Positions 16,737 through 25,026 of a stretch of DNA of 64,000 bases are shown here, piece after piece (position 1 is the first letter of the stretch; the number at the start of each line of letters is the position of its first letter). The translations under genes were made by a program, and so were the position numbers. The stretch comes from Pannonibacter carbonis (lineage in GTDB: Bacteria > Pseudomonadota > Alphaproteobacteria > Rhizobiales > Stappiaceae), in assembly GCF_003012935.1 (NCBI RefSeq), contig NZ_PUDR01000007.1, positions 62,001 to 126,000 of the forward strand, given 5' to 3'. Under the pieces are notes generated by a model that saw only the letters and a program-made list of their open reading frames with translations, did not search any database and was not told the DNA's origin.

Positions 16737-17735
16737 ATGGGCGCGCTGTCCCTTACCAAGATCACCAAGTCCTTCGGCAAAGTCGACGTCATCAAGGGCG
16801 TCGACCTGACCGTCAACGACGGCGAGTTCTGCGTCTTCGTCGGTCCGTCCGGCTGCGGCAAGTCCACGCTGCTGCGCATCATCGCCGGTCTCGAAGACGC
16901 CAGCAGCGGCTCGATCCGGATCGATGACGCCGACATCACCAACGCCCCGCCGTCGAAGCGCGAGATCGCCATGGTGTTCCAGAGCTACGCGCTCTACCCG
17001 CACCTGACCGTCAAGGGCAACATGGCGCTGGCACTGAAGCAAGCCGGAGCGTCGAAGGGCGAAATCGAAACGGCCGTGCAGCGCGCCTCGTCCATGCTGT
17101 CGCTGGACAAGCTGCTGGAACGCCGGCCGGCGGAACTGTCGGGTGGCCAGCGCCAGCGCGTCGCCATCGGCCGTGCCGTGGTGCGCACACCCAAGCTCTT
17201 CCTGTTCGACGAGCCGCTGTCGAACCTCGACGCCGCGCTGCGCGTCAACACCCGCATCGAGATCGCCCGCCTGCACCGCGACCTCAAGGCAACCATGATC
17301 TATGTGACGCATGATCAGGTCGAGGCCATGACGCTGGCAGACCGCATCGTCGTGCTGAATGCCGGTCGCATCGAGCAGGTCGGCGCGCCAATGGAGCTCT
17401 ACAACGATCCGGACAATGTGTTTGTCGCCGGCTTCATCGGCTCGCCGCAGATGAATTTCCTGAAGGGCAACTTGCTCGACGGCCGCGGCGAAACGCTGGG
17501 CATCCGGCCGGAACACCTTGCGATCAGCCGCAGCGAAGGACAGATCCCGGGCACGATCAGCCATGTCGAGCATCTGGGTGGCGAAACGCTGGTCTATGTG
17601 CGCAACGCCGAGCACGGTCTCGTCACCGTGCGCCTCTTTGGCGAACACAAGTTCAGCGTTGACGAAACGGTGTTCGTGACGCCGGAGCCTAGCCGCTGCT
17701 ACCACTTCGACGCCAACGGCCAGCGCATCCGCTGA
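16737..17735 (+). CDS. Sugar ABC transporter ATPase (UgpC/MsmK type)
   Basis: A 332-residue ATPase of the carbohydrate CUT1 class. Walker A is GPSGCGKSTLL (about residue 37-47), the Q-loop VFQSYALYPH, the signature LSGGQRQRVAIGRA (about 135) and Walker B LFLFDEPLSNLD. The C-terminal OB-fold regulatory region contains LGIRPEHL. It powers the importer encoded just upstream. A GCAGGAGA site precedes the ATG at 16737. It ends the plus-strand operon and is followed by a bidirectional terminator shared with the convergent ATPase gene. Confidence 0.92.
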   Translation: MGALSLTKITKSFGKVDVIKGVDLTVNDGEFCVFVGPSGCGKSTLLRIIAGLEDASSGSIRIDDADITNAPPSKREIAMVFQSYALYPHLTVKGNMALALKQAGASKGEIETAVQRASSMLSLDKLLERRPAELSGGQRQRVAIGRAVVRTPKLFLFDEPLSNLDAALRVNTRIEIARLHRDLKATMIYVTHDQVEAMTLADRIVVLNAGRIEQVGAPMELYNDPDNVFVAGFIGSPQMNFLKGNLLDGRGETLGIRPEHLAISRSEGQIPGTISHVEHLGGETLVYVRNAEHGLVTVRLFGEHKFSVDETVFVTPEPSRCYHFDANGQRIR

Positions 17736-17758
17736 ACTTGTTCAAGGCACAGAACGAA

Positions 17759-17783
17759 AAACGGCGGGCCCTGCCCGCCGTTT
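17759..17783. terminator. Bidirectional terminator between two convergent ABC ATPase genes
   Basis: An 11-bp stem pairs 17759-17769 with 17773-17783 around a 3-base loop, with an A-run before and TTTCTG after. It can end transcripts from both sides: the stop codons lie 23 bases upstream on each strand. Confidence 0.75.
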
Positions 17784-17806
17784 CTGCTGTCAGGTGTTGA
17801 CGCGGA

Positions 17807-18868
17807 TCAGCGCAGGCGCAGACCGGCCTCGTCAGCGGCAAAGAGGAATGCCTTGTCGGCCTCAAAGCGCAGGCCAACGCTGTCACCGATCCGGGCGATG
17901 GCATCGTCGCGCTGTTCGACGACGATCTTTTCGCCCGTCGATGCGACGAGGTGGATGTAGGACACCCCGCCAAGCGCCTCGATCATGTCGACGCGGTGGC
18001 TGGCTCCGTCCTGTAGCAAAAGGTGCTGCGGACGCACGCCCAGGACAACGCTTCCGGCATGCGACGACACGTTTGGCCCCTGCACCTGTGCATCAGAGAT
18101 GCCCGGCGCCAGCAGCGTTCCGTCCGCGTTCATCCGTGCCGCCACAAAGTTCATCGCCGGCGAACCGATAAAGCCGGCGACAAAACGGTTGTCCGGATCA
18201 TGATAGAGATCGAGCGGCTTGCCGACCTGCTCGACACGGCCGGCCCTCAGCACGACGATCTTGTCGGCAAGGGTCATGGCCTCGACCTGGTCATGCGTCA
18301 CGTAAATCATGGTGGCGCCGATCTCGCGGTGCAGGCGGGCAATCTCGACGCGCATCTCCACGCGCAGTTCCGCATCAAGGTTCGACAGCGGCTCGTCAAA
18401 CAGGAAGACCTCCGGTCCGCGCACGATCGCGCGGCCGATGGCAACGCGCTGCCGCTGGCCGCCGGACAGGGCCTTCGGCTTGCGGGCGAGCAACGGGTCG
18501 AGCTTGAGGATCCGCGCCGCCTCGGCAACCTTCGTGTCGATCTCACTCTTCGGATGACCGGTCATCTTCAGGCCGAAGCCCATGTTTTCGGCCACCGTCA
18601 TGTGCGGATAGAGCGCATAGGTCTGGAACACCATGGCAACGCCGCGTTCGGACGGGTCGGCGGCGGTCACATCCCGGCTGCCGATCCGGATGGAACCGCC
18701 GGACGTCGCCTCCAGGCCGGCGACCATACGCAGCAGCGTGGACTTGCCACAGCCGGACGGCCCGACGAAGACACAGAACTCCCCGTGATCGACGGTGAGA
18801 TCCACGCCGCGGATCACCTCGACTTCGCCGAAGCGTTTGACGACATTGCTAAGCACCACGCCGGACAT
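17807..18868 (-). CDS. Sugar ABC transporter ATPase (UgpC/MsmK type) of the galactoside block
   Basis: About 353 residues from the ATG at 18868 (GGGAGGA upstream). Walker A is GPSGCGKSTLLRMVAGLE, Q-loop VFQTYALYPH, signature LSGGQRQRVAIGRA, Walker B VFLFDEPLSNLD, and a C-terminal TOBE-like regulatory domain with LGVRPQHLLL. The divergent binding protein and permeases (19823-22914) have no ATPase of their own, so this protein most likely energises them. It follows the IclR regulator on the same strand by 23 bases and is presumably co-transcribed with it, an unusual place for an importer's ATPase. Confidence 0.9.
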   Translation of the reverse strand: MSGVVLSNVVKRFGEVEVIRGVDLTVDHGEFCVFVGPSGCGKSTLLRMVAGLEATSGGSIRIGSRDVTAADPSERGVAMVFQTYALYPHMTVAENMGFGLKMTGHPKSEIDTKVAEAARILKLDPLLARKPKALSGGQRQRVAIGRAIVRGPEVFLFDEPLSNLDAELRVEMRVEIARLHREIGATMIYVTHDQVEAMTLADKIVVLRAGRVEQVGKPLDLYHDPDNRFVAGFIGSPAMNFVAARMNADGTLLAPGISDAQVQGPNVSSHAGSVVLGVRPQHLLLQDGASHRVDMIEALGGVSYIHLVASTGEKIVVEQRDDAIARIGDSVGLRFEADKAFLFAADEAGLRLR

Positions 18869-18891
18869 TGTGTTCCTCCCGTCCCTTGTTG

Positions 18892-19671
18892 TTACTGTTC
18901 CGGAAAGCGCCAGGCCTGCGCATCGGCGGCGATGGCAGCGGCCACCTCGCACAGGCGCGGGGCAAAGGCTTCCAGATCTCCCAATGAGTTGCGCTGCGTT
19001 GTTGACGTGATCGACAGCGCCCCGATGGCCCGGCCCGACGCGGACAGGATCGGTGCGGCGATACAAATGATGCCCGGCTCATGCTCTTCGAGATCGAACG
19101 CATAGCCGCGTGCCCGGATCGCCTTCAATTCACCGACCAGCGCCTCGCGTGATGCAAGGGTTGCCGGCGTGAAGACATGGAACGACTGGCGGGAAAGTGC
19201 CTGCTCCAGCCTGTCGTCCGGCAAATACGCGAGCATCGCCTTGCCGACACCGGTGCAATAGGCCGGGCCGACCTTACCGGCCTGACTGAACATGTCGACC
19301 GGACGCGCCGCGTTGCGCTTGTCGACATAGAGCACCTGCCCCTGGTCGAGCTGGGCCAGATGCAACGTCTCGCCCAGCTCTTCCGACAGCCGGTCCAGCC
19401 AGGGCCGGGCGATGGGGGCGAGCGAACTCTGCGCCCAGGCGGCATGGGCCAGCCGCACGAGGCGAACCCCCAGCGAATAGACCTGCGCCTCCGGGTCATA
19501 CGCCAGCATGCCCTGGTTGGTGAGGGTCTGAAGGAAGCGATACAGGGTCGCCTTCGGATAGCCCCCCTGCCCGAGCAACTCGGTGAACCGCACAGGGCGC
19601 CCATGCCGGGCAACCATGTCCAGCACATCCAGGGCCTTGCCGACGGTTCCGTCGCCTTTTTCCTCGCTCAT
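18892..19671 (-). CDS. IclR-family regulator of the galactoside block
   Basis: About 259 residues from the ATG at 19671 (GGAGAAA upstream). The N-terminal winged helix (VGKALDVLDMVARHG, then GGYPKATLYRFLQTLTNQGM) is followed by an IclR effector domain with SLGVRLVRLAHAAW, YCTGVGKAMLAYLP and a C-terminal LSITSTTQRN segment. IclR proteins bind palindromic operators and respond to sugar-derived acids or intermediates. A clear palindrome (19742-19758) sits in the divergent promoter region. Context suggests control of galactoside uptake and De Ley-Doudoroff genes. Confidence 0.88.
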   Translation of the reverse strand: MSEEKGDGTVGKALDVLDMVARHGRPVRFTELLGQGGYPKATLYRFLQTLTNQGMLAYDPEAQVYSLGVRLVRLAHAAWAQSSLAPIARPWLDRLSEELGETLHLAQLDQGQVLYVDKRNAARPVDMFSQAGKVGPAYCTGVGKAMLAYLPDDRLEQALSRQSFHVFTPATLASREALVGELKAIRARGYAFDLEEHEPGIICIAAPILSASGRAIGALSITSTTQRNSLGDLEAFAPRLCEVAAAIAADAQAWRFPEQ

Positions 19672-19693
19672 TCCGTTTCTCCGGTCTCGCGCC

Positions 19694-19722
19694 TTGACAG
19701 TCTTAAAGCTTCGCAGCATAGT
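19694..19722 (+). promoter_or_regulatory. Candidate sigma-70-type promoter for the galactoside operon
   Basis: TTGACA (19694-19699) is followed after 17 bases by CATAGT (19717-19722), a good -35 with a weak -10. A start near 19730 would place the IclR-like palindrome just downstream, a normal position for repression. Confidence 0.4.
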
Positions 19723-19741
19723 TTTCAATATGCAAGACTAA

Positions 19742-19758
19742 GTTCCATTATTTGGAAC
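19742..19758. promoter_or_regulatory. Candidate IclR operator
   Basis: GTTCCA, five bases, TGGAAC: a perfect 6-5-6 palindrome of the shape IclR-family regulators bind. It lies between the divergent IclR and binding-protein genes. Confidence 0.55.
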
Positions 19759-19822
19759 AAACTTGCAAGTCCGACCCGCGCAAATGCTGCGGCGAATATC
19801 GTGACATCCTTGGGAGGAGAGC

Positions 19823-21067
19823 ATGATTTACAAGTTGCTTGGCGGAACCGCGCTGGCGGTTGCCGTCCTCATGTCGTCTGGCTCGGCCATGGCCGAAAAG
19901 CGGAAACTGGTGTTCAACACCGACACCTCGGACCCGGCTCCGAAAGCCGCCATGGAAGAACTGATCACCCTCTTCGAAGCGGAAAACCCGGACGTGGACG
20001 TCGTGGTTAACATGTTCGACCACGAAGGCTACAAGACTGCCATCCGCAACTTCCTGACCGCTGACGCACCCGATGTTGCCAACTGGTACGCCGGCAACCG
20101 CATGGCCCCCTTCGTCAAGGCTGGCCAGTTCACCGACGTCAGCGACGTGTGGGCCGAAAATGGCCTCGCCGACAAGCTGTCTTCGTCGCTGGCCTCGATG
20201 ACCATCGACGGCAAGCAGTGGGGCGTCCCCTACACCTATTATCAGTGGGGCATTTACTACAACAAGGACGTCTACAAGCAGGTCGGCGTCGATGTGCCCA
20301 AGACCTGGGACGAGTTCATTGCCAATTGCGCCAAGTTCAAGGCCGCCGGCATCGATTGCGTGACCACTGGCTCCAAGGCGCTGTGGCCGATCGCCGGGAT
20401 CTTCGACTACCTGAACCTGCGCACCAACGGCTATGACTTCCACATGCAGCTTACCGCCGGCGAGGTTCCGTGGACCGATGACCGGGTCAAGGCCACGTTC
20501 ACCGAATGGGAGAAACTGGTCGGCCCGGGCTACATGACCGCCAACCATGCTGCGATTGACTGGCAGGATGCAGCCGCGCTGCTGGTCCAGGGCAAGGCCG
20601 CCAATTATGTCATGGGCAACTTTGCCGTTGCCGTGTTCAAGGACGGCGGCATGACCAATGACAGCCTTGGCTTCATGGTCTTCCCGGAGATCTCCGCCGG
20701 CATCCCGCGCGCCGAAGAAGCCCCGACCGACACGATCCATATTCCTGCCGGCGCCAAGAATGTCGCCGATGCCAAGAAGTTCCTGGCATTCGTGGCCCGC
20801 GCCGACGTCCAGACCGCGCTGAACAAGACCCTCGGCCAGCTTCCGGTCAACAAGGAGTCTGCCGTTGACGCCGATGATCCGTTCCTGACCGCTGGCTTCG
20901 AGACGGTTTCGAGCGCGGCCGGCCTTGCCCAGTTCTTCGACCGCGATGCCCCGGCTGAAATGGCCAAGGCCGGGATGGAAGGCTTCCAGGAGTTCACCAT
21001 CAAGCCAGACCGGCGCGATGCGATCCTGGAGCGTCTCGAGAAGATGCGCCAGCGCATCTACAAGTAA
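19823..21067 (+). CDS. Galactoside ABC transporter, family-1 solute-binding protein
   Basis: A 414-residue periplasmic binding protein with a signal peptide ending at SAMAE (about residue 25). Typical features are LVFNTDTSDPAPKAAMEELI, the TYYQWGIYYNKDVYKQVG segment and the C-terminal helix with EFTIKPDRRDAILERLEKM. A GGGAGGAGA site precedes the ATG at 19823. It heads an operon with two permeases, GH36 alpha-galactosidase and galactose-catabolic genes, so an alpha-galactoside or raffinose-type ligand is likely. The following 111-base gap carries a 12-bp hairpin. Confidence 0.87.
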   Translation: MIYKLLGGTALAVAVLMSSGSAMAEKRKLVFNTDTSDPAPKAAMEELITLFEAENPDVDVVVNMFDHEGYKTAIRNFLTADAPDVANWYAGNRMAPFVKAGQFTDVSDVWAENGLADKLSSSLASMTIDGKQWGVPYTYYQWGIYYNKDVYKQVGVDVPKTWDEFIANCAKFKAAGIDCVTTGSKALWPIAGIFDYLNLRTNGYDFHMQLTAGEVPWTDDRVKATFTEWEKLVGPGYMTANHAAIDWQDAAALLVQGKAANYVMGNFAVAVFKDGGMTNDSLGFMVFPEISAGIPRAEEAPTDTIHIPAGAKNVADAKKFLAFVARADVQTALNKTLGQLPVNKESAVDADDPFLTAGFETVSSAAGLAQFFDRDAPAEMAKAGMEGFQEFTIKPDRRDAILERLEKMRQRIYK

Positions 21068-21075
21068 CCGGCCGG

Positions 21076-21105
21076 CCCGGACGAAGCCCCACCGCTTCGT
21101 CCGGG
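21076..21105 (+). repeat. Hairpin between binding protein and permease genes
   Basis: A perfect 12-bp inverted repeat pairs 21076-21087 with 21094-21105 around a 6-base loop, 9 bases after the stop codon. There is no T-run, so partial termination or 3'-end protection of the binding-protein message is more likely than full termination. Confidence 0.55.
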
Positions 21106-21178
21106 TCACCTGTCCCGTTCAGCGCGCCCGTTGTCCGTGATCGGAAACGGTCTGCCGCCGCGACCGGCTGAGGACCCC

Positions 21179-22066
21179 ATGCAGGCCTTCTTCAAGACCC
21201 ACCAGCGACGTCTGGCACCCTGGCTGTTCCTGGCCCCTGGGGCTGCCTTTTTCCTGTTCTATGTCATCGCCCCGATCTTTGAATCCATGGCCCTGTCCTT
21301 CTATGACTGGGATGGCCTTGGTGAGGCGACCTGGGTCGGGATCGGAAACTACATCGAGTTGCTGGACGACGACGCGTTCTATATCTCGCTGAAGAACAAC
21401 CTGCTCTGGCTTGTTCTCTACATGCTGGCGATCCCCTTCGGCCTGGCAATCGCGATCTTCCTGAACCAGACCGTCTGGGGCATTCGGGCCTACAAGTCGC
21501 TGTTCTTCTTTCCCTTTGTCATCAGCCAGGTCGTCGTCGGCCTAATGTTCTCGTGGTTTTACGCGCCGAATTTCGGGCTGCTCTACACACTCATCGAAGC
21601 CGTCACCGGAAAGGGCGTGGCCATCCTCGCTGATGAGGACTATGTCACCTACGGCATCATCGCCGCAGGCCTGTGGCCGCAGATCGCCTATGTGATGATC
21701 CTGTATCTCACCGGCCTCAACAATGTCGCCCCCGACCAGATCGAGGCGGCGCGGCTCGACGGCGCCAAGGGCTGGAAGATGCTGTGGTACGTCATCCTGC
21801 CACAGTTGCGGCCGGCGACCTTCATCGCCGTCGTCGTCACCGTCATCGGCGCGCTTCGATCCTTCGACCTGGTCTCGATCATGACCGACGGCGGTCCCTA
21901 TGGGTCCTCGCGCGTCCTGTCCTTCTACATGTATGAGCAGGCCCTGTCCGAATACGGCTTCCGCATGGGCTATGGCGCGGCCATCGCCGTCGTGCTCTTC
22001 GCCATCATGATGGTCTTCATCACCGGCTTCATCTGGAAGATGTGGCGCGACGAGAAGGATCACTGA
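21179..22066 (+). CDS. Galactoside ABC transporter permease, MalF type
   Basis: About 295 residues from the ATG at 21179 (GAGG upstream); a TTG at 21131 would add 16 residues without support. Six hydrophobic segments start with LAPWLFLAPGAAFFLFYVI. The EAA-loop region (IEAARLDGAKGWKMLWYVIL) followed by PQLRPATFIAVV is the coupling site. SIMTDGGPYGSSRVLSFYMY is typical of MalF-type subunits. The next permease starts 2 bases after its stop. Confidence 0.9.
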   Translation: MQAFFKTHQRRLAPWLFLAPGAAFFLFYVIAPIFESMALSFYDWDGLGEATWVGIGNYIELLDDDAFYISLKNNLLWLVLYMLAIPFGLAIAIFLNQTVWGIRAYKSLFFFPFVISQVVVGLMFSWFYAPNFGLLYTLIEAVTGKGVAILADEDYVTYGIIAAGLWPQIAYVMILYLTGLNNVAPDQIEAARLDGAKGWKMLWYVILPQLRPATFIAVVVTVIGALRSFDLVSIMTDGGPYGSSRVLSFYMYEQALSEYGFRMGYGAAIAVVLFAIMMVFITGFIWKMWRDEKDH

Positions 22067-22068
22067 GC

Positions 22069-22914
22069 ATGTTTCCCCGTCCCATCCAGCAATCCAGCCG
22101 CCAGGCGCAGATCCTCTACCAGGTTGCCTTGCCAATCGCGCTGGTCGTCTGGCTGCTGCCCTTGCTCGGCGTTGCCGTGACCTCGCTGCGTCCCTCGTCG
22201 GATCTGGCCGCCGGCAACTATTTCGGCCTGCCCTCGGCCATCGCCTTCGACAATTATGCGGCCGTGTTCCGTAATTCGCCGATCGCCAGCTACATCCTGA
22301 ACAGCTTCAAGGTGACGATCCCGACCGTGATCGGAGCCGTGGCTCTCTCCTGCATGACCGGCTTCGCGCTTGCGGTTTACAAGTTCCGCGGCAACGTGCT
22401 GATCTTCTTCCTGTTCGTTGCAGGCAACTTCGTGCCGTTCCAGATCCTGATGGTTCCTGTGCGAGACCTGACGCTGCAGATGGGTCTCTATGACACGACG
22501 CTGGGCCTCGCCCTTTTCCACATCGCGTTCCAGACCGGCTTCTGCACCCTGTTCATGCGCAATTTCATCCGCGCCCTGCCCTATGAGCTGATCGAGGCCG
22601 CACGGGTTGAAGGCGTCAGTGAAATCCGGATCTTCTGGTATGTGGTGCTGCCGCTGATGCGCCCGGCGATTGCTGCCCTGTCGGTTCTGATCTTCACCTT
22701 CATCTGGAACGACTATTTCTGGGCGACGGTCCTGACCACCGGTGCGGCGACGCAGCCGGTGACAGCTGGCCTCTACTCGCTCAACGGCCAGTGGGTCGCT
22801 GCCTGGCATCTCGTATCCGCCGGCTCGATCATCGCCGCCATGCCGCCGGTCCTGATGTTCTTCCTGATGCAGAAGCACTTCATTGCCGGGCTGACACTCG
22901 GGGCTGTGAAATGA
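22069..22914 (+). CDS. Galactoside ABC transporter permease, MalG type
   Basis: About 281 residues from the ATG at 22069, two bases after the preceding stop. Six hydrophobic segments; the N-terminal helix (ALPIALVVWLLPLLGVAVTS) and SLRPSSDLAAGNYFG fit MalG-type permeases. The EAA loop is LIEAARVEGVSEIRIFWYVV, followed by LPLMRPAIAAL. The stop overlaps the GH36 start by 4 bases (ATGA), showing that uptake and hydrolysis are translated together. Confidence 0.9.
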   Translation: MFPRPIQQSSRQAQILYQVALPIALVVWLLPLLGVAVTSLRPSSDLAAGNYFGLPSAIAFDNYAAVFRNSPIASYILNSFKVTIPTVIGAVALSCMTGFALAVYKFRGNVLIFFLFVAGNFVPFQILMVPVRDLTLQMGLYDTTLGLALFHIAFQTGFCTLFMRNFIRALPYELIEAARVEGVSEIRIFWYVVLPLMRPAIAALSVLIFTFIWNDYFWATVLTTGAATQPVTAGLYSLNGQWVAAWHLVSAGSIIAAMPPVLMFFLMQKHFIAGLTLGAVK

Positions 22915-24986
22915 CCCACTGGCGCATCGACACGCCGCAGCAAACCCTTGTCCTTTCGAGCGAGGGAGCGATTCCTGCCGCGCTCTATTGGGGACCGCCG
23001 CTGCCGGCGGACGAGGATCTCGATCAGTTCGCGCTGGCTGCCCGCGCGGATCTGACCGGCGGCATGCTTGATCGCCTGCCGGATCTGACCCTGTGTCCGA
23101 TGCCGGCCGATGACTGGCAGGGGCAACCCGGACTGGTCGTGTCGGATGCCGGCGGCACACCGCGCGCACCGCGCTTTCGGTTTGACCACGCCCAGCCGTC
23201 GGCCAATGCACTGCAACTCGTCAGCCGCGATGGCGACCTCACGCTGACCCACGAGATCCGGACGGAGCCGACAGGCGTCCTGGTGCTGAAAACTACGCTG
23301 ACTTCGGAGCGACCGGTCCGCTTGACCTGGCTTGCTGCACCTGTGCTGCCGCTGCCTGGAGGCGCGCAGGACAGCATCGATTTCTCCGGCCGCTGGATCG
23401 GCGAGTTGCAGCCGGAGCGCATGGCAATCCGGACCGGCATCCGTCTGCGCGAGAGCCGGACAGGCCGCTCCGGGCAGGAACATCCCCCGTTTGCCCTGGT
23501 GGCAGACCAAGGCTGCCGCAACACCTCCGGCGAAGCGAGGGCCTTCAGCTATGCCTGGTCCGGCGGACATCGCCAGATCATCGAGGAACTGCAGGATGGC
23601 CGGCGGCAGATCCAGTTCGGTCATGCCAGCAGGGCGGAGCTTGTGGCAGGAACGCGCTTCGAAAGTGCCGAGCTCATCGTCAGCGTCTCGACCCGTGGCC
23701 TGAACGGCGTCGCCGTGACCATGCAGCGGGATATCCGCGACCGGATCGTCCGCTGGCCGACGCCGCTGGCGAGCCGCCCCCGTCCCGTGCACTACAATTG
23801 CTGGGAAGCTGTCTATTTCGATCACAAGCTCGAAACCCTCACCGACATGGCCGCACGCGCTGCGGCGCTCGGTGCAGAGCGCTTCGTTCTCGATGATGGC
23901 TGGTTCGGACGCCGCGATGACGACACGACGAGTCTCGGCGACTGGCTGGTCGATCGGCGCAAATGGCCCGACGGGCTGGCGCCTCTGATCAGCGCTGTCG
24001 AAGCACAGGGGATGCGGTTTGGCCTGTGGGTCGAACCGGAAATGATCAGCGAGGACAGCGATCTCTACCGCGCCCATCCGGACTGGATCCTTGGCCCGGC
24101 CGATCAGACGCGCGGGCGCAACCAGCTGGTGCTCGACATGGGGCGGGCGGACGTTCGCGACCACCTGTTTGACCGCCTGTCCACGCTGCTGAGCGAGCAC
24201 CGGATCGACTACCTGAAATGGGACCACAACCGCCTGCTGCCCGTTGTCGATGCGGCCCAGACGCGGGGCATCTACGATCTGCTGACGCGGCTGCGCGCCG
24301 CCCATCCGGGCGTTGAAATCGAGAGCTGTGCCTCGGGCGGCGGCCGGATCGATGCCGGCATTCTCGCCCAGACCCAACGCGTCTGGCTGTCGGACAGCAA
24401 CGACGCGCTGGAGCGGATCCGGATCCAGCATGATGCGGCCCTGTTCCTGCCGCTCGCCGTGACTGGCAGCCATGTCGGACCGCGCCGCTGCCATACATCC
24501 GGCCGCATGCTGAGCATGAGCCTCAGGGCCAGAACGGCCGCGCAGCGGCACATGGGGTTCGAAATGGATCTCACCGAGCTCACCGAGGAGGAGGCCGAAT
24601 GCCTGCGATCGGTGACCGCATGGTGGAAGGCCAACCGGGACTGGCTGACCTTCGCCGACATCCTGCGGCTCGACAGCGCGGATCCGGCCGTGACCGCAGA
24701 GCAGCAGCTGGCCCGTGATGGCAGCCGCTTCGTGGTGTTCGCTGGACAGACCGGGACGTCTCGCCAGGCATTACCGCGCCCGCTGCCCCTGACCGGGCTC
24801 GATCCCGCCGCCCGCTACCGGATCAGCCTCCTCAACCCGGAGGATATCCCGCCGCAATCGCGGGGGCCGAACGCGCTCAAAGAGATGCCACTGGTCTTGT
24901 CCGGCGCCGCCTTGATGCACCAGGGCGTGACCCTGCCGGTTGCCTGGCCTGGAACCCTCTACATGCTGGAAGGAGAGCGCCTGTAA
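22911..24986 (+). CDS. Alpha-galactosidase, GH36 family
   Basis: A 691-residue cytosolic enzyme (no signal peptide) that hydrolyses alpha-galactosides such as melibiose or raffinose. The nucleophile motif is LKWDHNR with Asp438 and the acid/base region is CASGGGRIDAG then WLSDSNDALER with Asp495. The DDGWFGRRDDD segment at about residue 327 binds galactose. An N-terminal beta-sandwich, central TIM barrel and C-terminal domain fit GH36 length. The start overlaps the permease stop (ATGA). Galactose released here would feed the SDR, lactonase, DgoK and DgoA encoded next. Confidence 0.92.
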   Translation: MTHWRIDTPQQTLVLSSEGAIPAALYWGPPLPADEDLDQFALAARADLTGGMLDRLPDLTLCPMPADDWQGQPGLVVSDAGGTPRAPRFRFDHAQPSANALQLVSRDGDLTLTHEIRTEPTGVLVLKTTLTSERPVRLTWLAAPVLPLPGGAQDSIDFSGRWIGELQPERMAIRTGIRLRESRTGRSGQEHPPFALVADQGCRNTSGEARAFSYAWSGGHRQIIEELQDGRRQIQFGHASRAELVAGTRFESAELIVSVSTRGLNGVAVTMQRDIRDRIVRWPTPLASRPRPVHYNCWEAVYFDHKLETLTDMAARAAALGAERFVLDDGWFGRRDDDTTSLGDWLVDRRKWPDGLAPLISAVEAQGMRFGLWVEPEMISEDSDLYRAHPDWILGPADQTRGRNQLVLDMGRADVRDHLFDRLSTLLSEHRIDYLKWDHNRLLPVVDAAQTRGIYDLLTRLRAAHPGVEIESCASGGGRIDAGILAQTQRVWLSDSNDALERIRIQHDAALFLPLAVTGSHVGPRRCHTSGRMLSMSLRARTAAQRHMGFEMDLTELTEEEAECLRSVTAWWKANRDWLTFADILRLDSADPAVTAEQQLARDGSRFVVFAGQTGTSRQALPRPLPLTGLDPAARYRISLLNPEDIPPQSRGPNALKEMPLVLSGAALMHQGVTLPVAWPGTLYMLEGERL

Positions 24987-25026
24987 GGCGCATCTTTCGC
25001 AAGGATTGATAACTGGAGTAGATTTG

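Noticed and set aside
15801-17705. 634-codon open frame on the minus strand
   Set aside because: It lies wholly antisense to the Gfo/Idh/MocA and ATPase genes, is His/Asp/Arg-rich without any domain, and is the usual shadow of GC-rich third positions.
19748-21109. 453-codon open frame on the minus strand
   Set aside because: Shadow of the galactoside binding-protein gene; composition typical of antisense reading of GC-rich code.
21131-21178. TTG start extending the MalF-type permease by 16 residues
   Set aside because: The added sequence is Pro/Arg-rich, no ribosome site precedes the TTG, while the ATG at 21179 has GAGG at good spacing.
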